Shown in pieces: positions 7,971 through 16,024 of a stretch of 55,301 bases of DNA. The stretch covers positions 1 through 55,301 of the forward strand of contig JAFDVU010000023.1 in the NCBI GenBank assembly GCA_018268835.1, given 5' to 3'. The notes beneath the pieces were generated by a model that saw only the letters and a program-made list of their open reading frames with translations, was not told the origin of the DNA and did no database searches. This DNA comes from Acidobacteriota bacterium. GTDB lineage: Bacteria > Acidobacteriota > Terriglobia > Bryobacterales > Bryobacteraceae. Position 1 is the stretch's first letter, and every line of letters starts with the position of its first letter. A program made the position numbers and the translations under genes.

Positions 7971-9137
7971 TCAGCCGCCGATGGTTTTGGCGAACTCCGT
8001 CAGGTCTTGATCGCACTGCGCGAGCAGGTTCCTGGCGTCGTTCAGCGCCTTGGTGTTCTGTTCGGCGAGCTTGTCCAGATCCTCGAATTGCTTGGCGATC
8101 ATGAAGTCCCGCGCGAACTCCGGCGGAACCCCTTTCTTGACGCGGCTGGCCTGTTTATTCACCAGTTCCAGGAACTTCGGAATGTTGTTGACCCGGACCT
8201 TATTCGACTCCATTTCCACTTTGATGGTGCTTGGGTTGGCCTTCAGACGTTTGTAGGCCTGGGAGTTGGGGTCCTTCAACTGATCCATGAGGTTCCGCGT
8301 CTTTTCGACCTTCATTTCCACAATGTTCTTCTCGGCCTGGATGCGCAGTTTCGCCACTTCATCGGCCACGGTCTTGCGAATCTCCGCCAGGGCGGCGCGT
8401 CCCGATTTGGTGATGGTGGACTCCAGGTTGTTGAGGCGCGTGATGAGTGCCGCGGCGGCGGCGTGGATGTCGACGTCGTATACCTTGCGGACCTCGTTGG
8501 CGGCGGCGGACATTTCGTGCAGCGCCTTGGCGAAGGCGTTCGCGTCGTTCTGTTCCAGGTCCTTGGGATCGATGCCGAACTTCTTGAGAATCGGATTGAT
8601 GCCGCCGCGGGGGCCGGCAAGATACCAGCCGTCGTGCTTGCCCTGGACCTCTTTGCCGTCGGCGTCCACTTTCTGGAGTGCGTTCCGCGCCTCACCGATC
8701 CGCTGGACGGCATCTTCCACGGGTATGTTCGCGACCGCGCCTTCAATGCCCTTGATGGTTTCCTTGAGGTTCTTTACCTTTTCCTTTTCGGCGAGAATCT
8801 GCTTGAGGTAGGTATTGTTGGTGATGGCCAGGGAGGAGAGTTCGGCCTTTACCTTGAGGACACTCTTGGCGGTTTCGGCGCCTCCGCCGGAACGGTCTTC
8901 CCACTCGATGGTGATGTCGGCGGGCGGGATCTTCTTGACCACGATACGGCCCTTGCCGGCGCTGCTGTCTTCCTCGACGAAGACGTCGAAGGGGGCTTTG
9001 GCCGAGGCCACCTTCCTGGTAAAGGTCGAGATCGCCGCCATGGGCACCTTGAGTTTGGCGATGGTGGCGATGTTCGAGAAATTCACGTCCTTGGCGGCGG
9101 CGCATCCCTGCTTTTTGTACCGTTGTGTCCAACTCAT
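7971..9137 (-). CDS. Unrecognised helix-rich protein (protein B of a pair)
   Basis: A 388-residue protein. I chose the ATG at 9137 because AAAGGAG lies 10 bases upstream; an open frame continues further upstream, but its extra residues look like untranslated leader. No family is recognised and there is no signal peptide. Residues 1-70 contain strand-like segments (PFDVFVEED, GRIVVKKIPPADITIEWED). The remainder is charged helix with coiled-coil character, notably around 80-130 (LAEKEKVKNLKETIKGIEGAV) and 215-285. Unlike protein A (5825-7012) it has no obvious membrane hairpin. Both proteins begin with a short beta-rich part and continue as long helices, are nearly equal in length, and are encoded on the same strand about 960 bases apart with the TIGR03435 gene between them. 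A two-component assembly is a reasonable but untested reading. Confidence 0.75.
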   Translation of the reverse strand: MSWTQRYKKQGCAAAKDVNFSNIATIAKLKVPMAAISTFTRKVASAKAPFDVFVEEDSSAGKGRIVVKKIPPADITIEWEDRSGGGAETAKSVLKVKAELSSLAITNNTYLKQILAEKEKVKNLKETIKGIEGAVANIPVEDAVQRIGEARNALQKVDADGKEVQGKHDGWYLAGPRGGINPILKKFGIDPKDLEQNDANAFAKALHEMSAAANEVRKVYDVDIHAAAAALITRLNNLESTITKSGRAALAEIRKTVADEVAKLRIQAEKNIVEMKVEKTRNLMDQLKDPNSQAYKRLKANPSTIKVEMESNKVRVNNIPKFLELVNKQASRVKKGVPPEFARDFMIAKQFEDLDKLAEQNTKALNDARNLLAQCDQDLTEFAKTIGG

Positions 9138-9311
9138 TCGCGGTTTGTTCTCCTTTGGCCCTGGCGCACCAGGCAATGCCATTATACTCATGCCGGCGTT
9201 TGCGCCGCAGGCTAGTTGTCGTGGTTTCAATAAGTTACGGACATTTTTGCCCGATTTTCAGCAGCTTTTCGCGCACGGTGATACTATACGGATCTACTCC
9301 GAATAGCAGTT

Positions 9312-10853
9312 ATGGACCATATCCTCTCAATTGTTCTGTTCACGCCCCTGCTGGGGATGCTGGTGTTGTTTTGTATTCCGTCGTCGAATACACGCGCCAT
9401 CAAGATCTGGGCCAATGTGGCTTCGTTGGTGGGATTCCTGGTCTCGCTGCCGCTGGTGTTTCAGTTCGACTCCAGCAAGGACTACCAATTTGTAGAAAAA
9501 GCCGCGTGGATTCCCGGACTTGGTGCGAGCTATCACATCGGGATCGACGGCATCAGCCTCCTGCTGGTCATGCTCACCACCCTGATCGGGTTCATCTCGA
9601 TCCTGGCGAGTTGGAACGCGATCACTGTGCGGCTGAAGGAGTACTACGCCTTTTTCCTGCTGCTGCAGACCGGGATGCTGGGCGTCTTCATGTCGCTGGA
9701 CTTCCTGCTGTTCATCGTTTTCTGGGAAACCGTGCTGGTGCCGATGTACTTCATCATCGGGATCTGGGGCGGTCCGCGGAAGACGTACGCGGCCATCAAG
9801 TTCATGATTTACACGCTGGCCGGCAGTATCCTGATGGTGCTCGGTGTCCTGACCCTTTATTACCAGCACTACGTGCAGTTGGGCAGTTACAGCTTCGACA
9901 TCGCGGACCTGATGCGCACGCCGGTCTCCTACGGGGTGCAGTGGTGGGTGTTCTGGGCGTTCTTCCTGGGTTTCGCGGTGAAGGTGCCGATGTGGCCGTT
10001 CCATACCTGGCTGCCGGACGCGCACGTGGAGGCGCCGACGGCGGGCAGCGTGATTCTGGCCAGCGTCCTGCTGAAGATGGGGACGTACGGGTTCCTGCGT
10101 TTCTCGCTGCCGCTATTGCCCAAGTCGGCCGGCGATCCGTTCATCGTGAAGGCCATGGGCTACCTTTCGGTGATCGCCATCGTGTACGGCGCACTAGCTT
10201 CGCTGATGCAGAAGGATTGGAAGAAGCTGGTGGCTTACTCCTCGGTGAGCCACCTGGGTTTCTGCACGTTGGGGATCTTCGCGCTGAACCCGGAGGGCAT
10301 TACCGGGTCGGTGATTCAGCAGATCAATCACGGGATTTCGACCGGCATGCTCTTCCTGATCGTGGGCGTGGTTTACGAGCGGCGGCACACGCGCGACATT
10401 AGCGAGTACGGGGGGCTGCTCAAAGTGATGCCGGTGTTCAGTATCGTGTTCCTGCTGGCGGCGCTGAGTTCGATGGGGATGCCGCCCTTGAACGGCTTCA
10501 TCGGCGAGATCACGATCCTGGGCGGCGCGTACCTGATGTCCTTCAACTGGGCCTTCTGGGGCGCGGTGGGGATCGCGCTCGGAGCGGCCTACCTGCTGTG
10601 GCTCTACCAGCGGACGATGCTGGGCGAGGTGAAGGAGAAGAACCGGCTGCTCCAGGATCTTTCCTGGCGCGAGATCGCGGTGTTCGCTCCGCTGATCGTG
10701 TGGGCGTTCTGGATCGGGTTGAATCCGCAGCCGTATTTCCGCGTGTTGGAGCGGCCGTCGGCGCAGATTGTGGAGCGGATTCATCCGGGGTACTTCGCGG
10801 AACGGCATATGAAGAATCCGCTGCAACCGCCGACGACGGCGCAGTTGCGGTAG
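9312..10853 (+). CDS. nuoM: NADH-quinone oxidoreductase subunit M, encoded alone
   Basis: A 513-residue antiporter-like membrane subunit of complex I. The key proton-channel residues of NuoM are present: Glu139 in WETVLVPMYF, Lys224 in AVKVPMWPFHTWLPDAH, Lys255 in LLKMGTYGF, and the YSSVSHLGF helix break. Some 13-14 hydrophobic segments cover the whole chain and there is no truncation, so it should be functional. Complex I genes normally sit in a nuoA-N cluster, but here the flanking genes are an unknown helical protein and gamma-glutamyltransferase. It is therefore an orphan copy that either complements an incomplete nuo cluster elsewhere or belongs to another antiporter complex. No clear Shine-Dalgarno precedes the ATG. 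Confidence 0.92.
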   Translation: MDHILSIVLFTPLLGMLVLFCIPSSNTRAIKIWANVASLVGFLVSLPLVFQFDSSKDYQFVEKAAWIPGLGASYHIGIDGISLLLVMLTTLIGFISILASWNAITVRLKEYYAFFLLLQTGMLGVFMSLDFLLFIVFWETVLVPMYFIIGIWGGPRKTYAAIKFMIYTLAGSILMVLGVLTLYYQHYVQLGSYSFDIADLMRTPVSYGVQWWVFWAFFLGFAVKVPMWPFHTWLPDAHVEAPTAGSVILASVLLKMGTYGFLRFSLPLLPKSAGDPFIVKAMGYLSVIAIVYGALASLMQKDWKKLVAYSSVSHLGFCTLGIFALNPEGITGSVIQQINHGISTGMLFLIVGVVYERRHTRDISEYGGLLKVMPVFSIVFLLAALSSMGMPPLNGFIGEITILGGAYLMSFNWAFWGAVGIALGAAYLLWLYQRTMLGEVKEKNRLLQDLSWREIAVFAPLIVWAFWIGLNPQPYFRVLERPSAQIVERIHPGYFAERHMKNPLQPPTTAQLR

Positions 10854-10951
10854 AGAACCGCCCGCTTCACGCTCCCGGCTCCGGACCCGAGCGCCGGACG
10901 TTTCGACGGAGCGGACCATCTCCGCCCCCTCAACGGTAGAATGAAAGCACC

Positions 10952-12865
10952 ATGACCCTCAGAGCCCTTGGCAGGGTGGCATCGCGCGTCCGGCGCAGCG
11001 GGTTGCATCCAGAGTACAGAAACACGGCGCGGCCGCGTTTCGGAAGGGTTGCGGTGGCCCTCGCGGTGCTTTCCGCGGCGGCGTTTCCTCAGGCGCGGCA
11101 GCAGATGCAGCGACCGGTGCGTCTGGCATCGCGCGGCACACGCGGCGCGGTCGCCGCCGGCAGCGAGTACGCGACCGAAGCCGGGATGCGCCTCTACGTG
11201 CAGGGCGGCACCGCGATCGACGCCGGCGTGGCGACGCTGCTCGCCGCCAGCGTGACCGAGTTCTCCCACTTCGGTTTCGGCGGCGAAGCCCCGATCCTGG
11301 TGCGCACGCGCGACGGCAAGGTCCACGCGATCGCCGGCGTGGGCACCATGCCGAAGCTGGCTACGGCGCAGTTTTTCCGCGACCACAAGGTGGGTGAGGA
11401 CGAGATGACCGACCCGCCCGAGGCCGGCGGCCTGAAGAACTGGGTGCCGGTGGCCGGCATCCTGCCCGCGCTGGTTCCGGGCGTGGCCGAAGGCGCGCTG
11501 GTCACGCTGCGCGATTTCGGCACCAAGCATTTCTACGAGGTCGTACAGCCGGCGATCGACCTGGCCGACGGGTTCCCGCTCGACGAGATGCGCGTCAACG
11601 CCATCCTGGGCAGCGCACGCTTCCTGGAAAAATGGCCGGACTCGCGCCGCATCTTCCTGCCCAACGACCGCATCCCGATGCCGGGCGAGATCTTCCACCA
11701 GGCGGACCTGGCGCGCACGCTGCGCTCGATGGTGGACGTGGAGAAGAAGGCGCTCACCGCCGGCGCATCGCGCGAAAAGGCCATCGACGCCGTGCGCGAC
11801 TACTTTTACCGCGGCGACATCGCGCGCCGCATTGACGCCTTCAGCAAGACGCACGGCGGACTGCTGCGCTACGAAGACATGGCCGCGTTTCACGTGGAAC
11901 CGGAGGACGCCGTCTCCACCACGTTCATGGGTTACACCGTGTACAAGCCGGGCTTCTGGAGCCAGGGACCCGCCATGATCGAGACGCTCAATATCCTGGA
12001 GGGGTTCAACCTGCCCGCGATGGGGCTCAATTCGCCGGAGTACATTCACACGCTGGTGGAGGCGCTGAAACTGGCGTATGCCGACCGCGACACGTACTAC
12101 GGCGATCCGCGCTTCAGCCACATCCCGGCGGCGACGTTGCTCTCCAAGGAATATGGCGCCGAGCGAAGGAAACTGATCGACCATGACGCGTCGCTCGAGT
12201 TCCGCCCGGGCAAGATCGGCGACAAGCCGCCTATTCACCCCTACTACGCCAAGATCGCGCGCTACAAGATCCCCGACGCCCTGCTGGCCAAGGACACCAC
12301 CTGCGTGGACACGATCGACAAGGACGGCGTGGCGTTTTCCGCGACCCCCTCGGGCGCGTGGATGCCGAGCTACATCGTGGGCGATACCGGGATCCCGCTC
12401 ACGCAGCGCGCGCAGAGTTTCCTGCTGATTCCCGGCCACCCCAACGAACTCGCGCCCGGGAAACGGCCGCGCGTGACCCTGAGCCCGACACTGGTGACGA
12501 ATCCGAACAATACCGTGATTGCGCTCTCCACGCCCGGCGGCGATAACCAGGATCAATCGCTGCTGCAGGTGCTCTTCGACGCCATCCTGTTCGGGATGAA
12601 CGCGCAGGGCGCCGTGGAAGCGCCGCGATTCCAGACCGAGCACCTGGTGAGCAGCTTCGACAATCACGCGATGAGTCCGGGCAAGCTGCTGATCGACGAG
12701 CGGATGGCCGGCGCCATGGCGGAGCTGCAGCGCCGCAAGCACCTGGTGGAGATCCGCTCGCGCTACGATAGCGGCGCCGCGCCAGTGCTCGTGCGGCTGA
12801 CGCCGTGGGGTCTGATCGAGGCGGGCGCCGATCCCTATTACTATCGGGCGGCTCAGGCGTGGTAG
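10952..12865 (+). CDS. ggt: Gamma-glutamyltransferase (glutathione hydrolase)
   Basis: A 637-residue precursor of the Ntn-hydrolase family that cleaves gamma-glutamyl compounds such as glutathione in the periplasm. A hydrophobic export segment at about 31-48 (GRVAVALAVLSAAAFPQA) follows a basic leader. GGT features include the large-subunit start GAVAAGSEYATEAGMRLYVQGGTAIDAGVA. The autoprocessing site is at KDTTCVDTIDKDG, where Thr449 would become the N-terminal nucleophile of the small subunit (E. coli has TTHYSVVDKDG). The glycine loop STPGGDNQDQSLLQ and the terminal APRFQTEH segment are also present. Length is slightly above the usual 560-590 because of the N-terminal leader. The DUF72 gene starts inside its last codons, suggesting translational coupling. 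Confidence 0.92.
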   Translation: MTLRALGRVASRVRRSGLHPEYRNTARPRFGRVAVALAVLSAAAFPQARQQMQRPVRLASRGTRGAVAAGSEYATEAGMRLYVQGGTAIDAGVATLLAASVTEFSHFGFGGEAPILVRTRDGKVHAIAGVGTMPKLATAQFFRDHKVGEDEMTDPPEAGGLKNWVPVAGILPALVPGVAEGALVTLRDFGTKHFYEVVQPAIDLADGFPLDEMRVNAILGSARFLEKWPDSRRIFLPNDRIPMPGEIFHQADLARTLRSMVDVEKKALTAGASREKAIDAVRDYFYRGDIARRIDAFSKTHGGLLRYEDMAAFHVEPEDAVSTTFMGYTVYKPGFWSQGPAMIETLNILEGFNLPAMGLNSPEYIHTLVEALKLAYADRDTYYGDPRFSHIPAATLLSKEYGAERRKLIDHDASLEFRPGKIGDKPPIHPYYAKIARYKIPDALLAKDTTCVDTIDKDGVAFSATPSGAWMPSYIVGDTGIPLTQRAQSFLLIPGHPNELAPGKRPRVTLSPTLVTNPNNTVIALSTPGGDNQDQSLLQVLFDAILFGMNAQGAVEAPRFQTEHLVSSFDNHAMSPGKLLIDERMAGAMAELQRRKHLVEIRSRYDSGAAPVLVRLTPWGLIEAGADPYYYRAAQAW

Positions 12866-13809
12866 GTCCGCTGTTCGAGGAACCGGGAGGTTTTGACCGC
12901 GACTTTCTCGCGCGCCGCCTGGCCGATCTCGCCGCGCGCGGCATCTACATCGGGGGCAGTTCGTGGAAGTACGAAGGCTGGCTCGGCCAGATCTACTCGC
13001 GCGAACGATACCTGGCGCGGGGCAAGTTCTCGCGCCGCGCCTTCGAGCAGGAGTGCCTGCGCGAGTACGCCGAAACCTTTCCCGCGGTGTGCGGCGATTT
13101 CGCCTTTTACCAGTTTCCGGCTCCCGAGTTCTGGGCGAAGCTCTTCGCGCAGACCCCGGCGCATTTTCGCTTTGCTTTCAAAGTGCCGGAACAGATCACG
13201 TGCAAAGTGTTTCCGGGCCACGCACGCTACGGCGCGCAAGCCGGGCAGGAGAATGAGAACTTTCTCAACCTGGCGATGTTCGAGCAGATGTTCGCGCGTC
13301 CGCTGGCGCCGTACCGCGAGAAGACCGCGGTGCTGATCTTCGAATTCGGCGCCTTCGGACGGCGCAGCATGGCCGGCGTGGACGAATTCGTGGAGCGGTT
13401 GGACCCGTTCCTGGCGAGGTTGCCGCGGGAATTCCGGTACGCGGTGGAGATTCGCAATCCTGAGTTCCTCGACCCGGCTTACTTCGAATGCCTGCGGGCG
13501 CGCGGCGTGGCGCACGTCTACAACGCGTGGTCGAAGATGCCGGAGCTGCGCCAACAGATCGCGATATCCGGTTCGGCGACGGCGGAGTTCGGGGTGTGCC
13601 GCGCGCTGCTGCGCTATGGCCGCGTTTACGAAGAGGCGGTGGACGCCTTCGCGCCCTACCGGGAGGTGCAGGATCCGAATCCGGAGGCGCGGGATTCCAT
13701 GCGGGTGCTGATCGGCCGCGCGCGGGAGAACAAGCAGTTCCTTTTTCTGTTTGTGAACAACCGGCTGGAGGGCAACGCGCCGTCCACGATCCTGAGTCTG
13801 GTGGAGTAG
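12859..13809 (+). CDS. DUF72 (YecE-like) TIM-barrel protein
   Basis: About 316 residues from the GTG at 12859, which overlaps the stop codon of the gamma-glutamyltransferase gene; the frame is open a further 18 codons upstream, but that would overlap the partner by 61 bases. The DUF72 signature is clear: IYIGGSSWKYEGW..IYS near the start, CLREYAETFPAVCGDFAFYQFP, the FRFAFKVPEQIT strand, REFRYAVEIRNPEF and the C-terminal FLFVNNRLEGNAPSTI. The family adopts a TIM-barrel fold and its biochemical role is unknown. The gene is followed at once by tRNA-Val. Confidence 0.85.
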   Translation: MVGPLFEEPGGFDRDFLARRLADLAARGIYIGGSSWKYEGWLGQIYSRERYLARGKFSRRAFEQECLREYAETFPAVCGDFAFYQFPAPEFWAKLFAQTPAHFRFAFKVPEQITCKVFPGHARYGAQAGQENENFLNLAMFEQMFARPLAPYREKTAVLIFEFGAFGRRSMAGVDEFVERLDPFLARLPREFRYAVEIRNPEFLDPAYFECLRARGVAHVYNAWSKMPELRQQIAISGSATAEFGVCRALLRYGRVYEEAVDAFAPYREVQDPNPEARDSMRVLIGRARENKQFLFLFVNNRLEGNAPSTILSLVE

Positions 13810-13846
13810 GGAAGGCCCATGGTATACTCGAATTTCCCACCCGGAA

Positions 13847-13923
13847 GGGCCCGTAGCTCAGTTGGTTAGAGCGCTACCTTGACACGGTAGAGGTCTGGCG
13901 TTCGAGTCGCCACGGGCCCACCA
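13847..13923 (+). tRNA. tRNA-Val (anticodon GAC)
   Basis: A complete 77-base cloverleaf: acceptor stem GGGCCCG/CGGGCCC, D-stem GCTC/GAGC, anticodon stem CTACC/GGTAG with loop TTGACAC (anticodon GAC), variable loop AGGTC, T-stem TGGCG/CGCCA with loop TTCGAGT, discriminator A and an encoded CCA. A TATACT box at 13823-13828 is a plausible -10 element 18 bases upstream. Its 3' half is repeated at 17597-17640, which marks it as an integration target. Confidence 0.97.
13879..13922 (+). repeat. attL-like direct repeat: 3' half of tRNA-Val
   Basis: The 44 bases from the anticodon loop to the CC of the CCA end recur at 17597-17640 with a single mismatch (GGTCTGG here, AGTCTGG there). A repeat covering exactly a tRNA 3' half is the classical product of site-specific integration into a tRNA gene. 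Here it is the copy that keeps the tRNA intact. Confidence 0.75.
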
Positions 13924-14066
13924 TCCCCAGCAATCATCACTGAAAGCACAAGGACCTACGAGTGTCCGGCTGAACCCCCAGAGCGTTAGTTACCGTGGCG
14001 AGGTTGGACTCCAAGTGGACCCCAGTTTGACTCCACTTCTGGGCGCCCGTGGCGTATTATCGTGGT

Positions 14067-14342
14067 ATGGGGACGCTTCACATCAGCGACGCCGATTTCG
14101 CCCGCGATCCGTATGCCGTCCTTGCGAAGGTCGAGGAAGGCGTCGAGGTGATTGTGGAGCGTGACCATCGTCCGGTGGCGACGATCAAACCATCGAAGCG
14201 TTCCGGCCGCCCCGTCTCTGAGTGCATCGCATCAGCGAGGACTAGCGGCTCGAAGGCCATTTTGGACGGCGGCTTCGGCAAGGATGTCGAGGACGGCATT
14301 AGAGAGCGCGGCCAGTCATGGAATCCCCCCTCCTGGGATTGA
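14067..14342 (+). CDS. Phd/YefM-type antitoxin
   Basis: A 91-residue antitoxin starting at ATG 14067. The N-terminal part (MGTLHISDADFARDPYAVLAKVEEGVEVIVERDHRPVATIKP) follows the Phd/YefM pattern, in which this fold dimerises and binds the operator; the C-terminal part would wrap the toxin. The TATTAT at 14055-14060 lies just before the ATG, so the mRNA may be leaderless. The 3' end overlaps the PIN toxin start by 25 bases, typical of type II toxin-antitoxin operons. A decayed paralogue lies at 17678-17894 in the same position relative to the second copy of the tRNA 3' half. Confidence 0.85.
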   Translation: MGTLHISDADFARDPYAVLAKVEEGVEVIVERDHRPVATIKPSKRSGRPVSECIASARTSGSKAILDGGFGKDVEDGIRERGQSWNPPSWD

Positions 14343-14746
14343 TCCTCGACTCAAGCGTAATCATCGCAGCGGAACGGAAGCGGCAGACGGTCGAGCAGTT
14401 GCTCACGTCTGTGAGGCAGGCCTTCGGAGAAATCGAGATTGCGTTCTCGGCGGTCACGCTCGCGGAACTTGTCCACGGAGTGGCCCGCGCCAACACACCC
14501 GAGATCCGATGCGCACGACGCGCGTTCATCGATGAACTGAAGAAGCACGTCCCGGTGCATCCGGTCACGGACAGCACGGCTGAAATCGCCGGCCAGATCA
14601 GCGGTGAGCAGGCAGCGAAGGGCATCACGCTGCCGGCTGATGATCTCTTGATAGGTGCTTCCGCGATTGAGCAGGGGTATGCGGTAGCGACGCTGAACAC
14701 CCGGCACTTCGGAAAGATCCCAGGATTGCAGGTGCGCTCGTTTTAG
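14318..14746 (+). CDS. PIN-domain (VapC/FitB-like) ribonuclease toxin
   Basis: A 142-residue PIN nuclease that is expected to cut RNA and to be held inactive by the overlapping antitoxin. The acidic active-site residues can be placed: Asp11 in LILDSSVIIAAER, Glu50 in FSAVTLAELVHG, and Asp108/Asp109 in LPADDLLIGASAIEQGYAVATLNTRHFGKIPGL, with Asn127 in the fourth position as in many VapC proteins. The domain is full length with no frameshift, so the pair could be active. Immunity or maintenance of the surrounding island is a plausible role. Confidence 0.9.
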   Translation: MESPLLGLILDSSVIIAAERKRQTVEQLLTSVRQAFGEIEIAFSAVTLAELVHGVARANTPEIRCARRAFIDELKKHVPVHPVTDSTAEIAGQISGEQAAKGITLPADDLLIGASAIEQGYAVATLNTRHFGKIPGLQVRSF

Positions 14747-14999
14747 GGTTGGCCGATGATGGCTGTGGCTGCTCGCTAGTTCAGTAGATCGATGACGAGA
14801 CCGGTTGCTAACTGGATGCTCCGCTGCCAACCTGAGTTACCACCTCACGAACCAAATCTCTCTACGTTTCGCGTCGCACCTCGTCTTCTGATGACTCCGG
14901 CCCAAGTTGTGTCTGCTCAGCCGAATACGAAAGCGGTGAGTCGTTAGGAGGCACATGAACTTGACATCCGGGTCGGCAAATCCTCCCAGGTCTGCACAC

Positions 15000-15884
15000 T
15001 TACCTTTTGTTCGGGCCCAGAGGCAGGGGAGGTGGCTCGGGGAGTTGCGGTACCGGTTGCGGGGCAATTACTACGGGCGAGCCCGCAATGTGCCAGCCAT
15101 CACTAAACCACGGAAATGATTCGAAACACCCGATGCGCGAAAGGTCGATTTCGCGATCTCCTTTTCCTCGCGCGTCTTCGACTATGAGGCGGTACTTCAT
15201 CCGTTCCAGACCGTCGATTGAGAAGCTCCCGTCTTTGCCGATCGTAACCGGCCGCTCTTCTCCGTCATGCACGAGGCGAATACGGGTATCCGAGTTCAGA
15301 TCGCCGGAGTCGATGCGACCATAGATTCGCGGAGGAAGTGGGTTGCCAGATTTCCGGGCGCGCAACGCCTTGAGGTCTTCGATAGCGCTGTCGGAGTCGA
15401 CCTTCGCGGTCCTGGAGCAGGCGCCCGTCCGATAGCGGGAGCCGTCGCGGCTCGCATTAACGAGATACACTTGGCCAGTTTCGAATCGATAGCCGCAGCT
15501 TGATGCATCCGTGTAGACCTCGGAAACCCTCGGTCCTGATAACTCCTCACTGACCTGAAAACGGACGCGCTGCATGATTCCGAATCGAAATCCAATCTTG
15601 TCCCGGTCCGCGGAGGTGCGGATGTACGTTTCTTCGTCGGGCGACAGAGTGCCGTGCCATCGGTTCAGTATGACTTGCCTGTACTGACGCGGCGAGAGGT
15701 GGCCGGACCCCCTTGCGATCGCTTCTCGACTGGGCCAGATCTCGATCACTTTCCCGACGAACACGCTGGATTGAGAATCTGCTCCGATTTGACTGCACAT
15801 CGGCGTCGAGAAGCAGAAGCAGCCGTAAGCACGCGTGCTCAGCATTGTGCACATGCAGATTGCGAAAATCCAGCAACGCCCCAT
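15000..15884 (-). CDS. Secreted NTR/TIMP-like domain protein
   Basis: A 294-residue exported protein. A signal peptide (MGRCWIFAICMCTMLSTRAYG) ends directly before CFCFSTPMC, the Cys-rich start typical of netrin-like (NTR) modules. SSVFVGKVIEIW, RFQVSEELSG, the SSCGY..ETGQVYLV segment and the terminal CSRTAKV match the disulfide pattern of the fold (to about residue 165). A carboxypeptidase-regulatory-like beta-sandwich follows (PPRIYGRIDSGD...GKDGSFSIDGLERMKYRLIVED), and the C terminus is Pro-rich (PQPVPQLPEPPPLP). It is a shorter relative of the gene at 16025. The two are on one strand and separated by a tRNA-like relic. Function is unknown; bacterial NTR modules are only described as extracellular. 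Confidence 0.7.
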   Translation of the reverse strand: MGRCWIFAICMCTMLSTRAYGCFCFSTPMCSQIGADSQSSVFVGKVIEIWPSREAIARGSGHLSPRQYRQVILNRWHGTLSPDEETYIRTSADRDKIGFRFGIMQRVRFQVSEELSGPRVSEVYTDASSCGYRFETGQVYLVNASRDGSRYRTGACSRTAKVDSDSAIEDLKALRARKSGNPLPPRIYGRIDSGDLNSDTRIRLVHDGEERPVTIGKDGSFSIDGLERMKYRLIVEDARGKGDREIDLSRIGCFESFPWFSDGWHIAGSPVVIAPQPVPQLPEPPPLPLGPNKR

Positions 15885-15966
15885 ATTCAGTTAGAAACCT
15901 CAATTCAGCGCCGAGTTCCCTGAGGGAGTATGTGATTGTGCCAGCATGAATTAGGGAACGAGGGCA

Positions 15967-16016
15967 TTTGCTTGACACGCAGGAGGTCACAGACTCTAGT
16001 TCTGTCGAGCCCGCCA
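15967..16016 (+). pseudogene. tRNA-Val-like 3'-half relic
   Basis: The 50 bases fold as the 3' part of a tRNA. There is an anticodon stem TTTGC/GCAGG around TTGACAC (GAC), variable loop AGGTC, a perfect T-stem ACAGA/TCTGT, acceptor strand CGAGCCC, G discriminator and CCA. The T-loop reads CTCTAGT, departing from the TTCRANT consensus, and no D-arm or 5' acceptor strand can be built upstream, so it is not a working tRNA. It is not a copy of the tRNA at 13847; the stems differ. It resembles an attachment-site scar from a second tRNA-Val locus. Confidence 0.5.
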
Positions 16017-16024
16017 CCCCAACT

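Noticed and set aside
10781..12742. A 653-codon minus-strand frame opposite gamma-glutamyltransferase
   Set aside because: The composition (Arg, His, Gln-rich) is that of a shadow frame and the opposite strand carries a fully conserved enzyme.
14027..14060. TTGACT and TATTAT upstream of the antitoxin as a standard promoter
   Set aside because: The spacer is 22 bases, too long for sigma-70; only the -10-like box close to the ATG is mentioned as a possible leaderless start.
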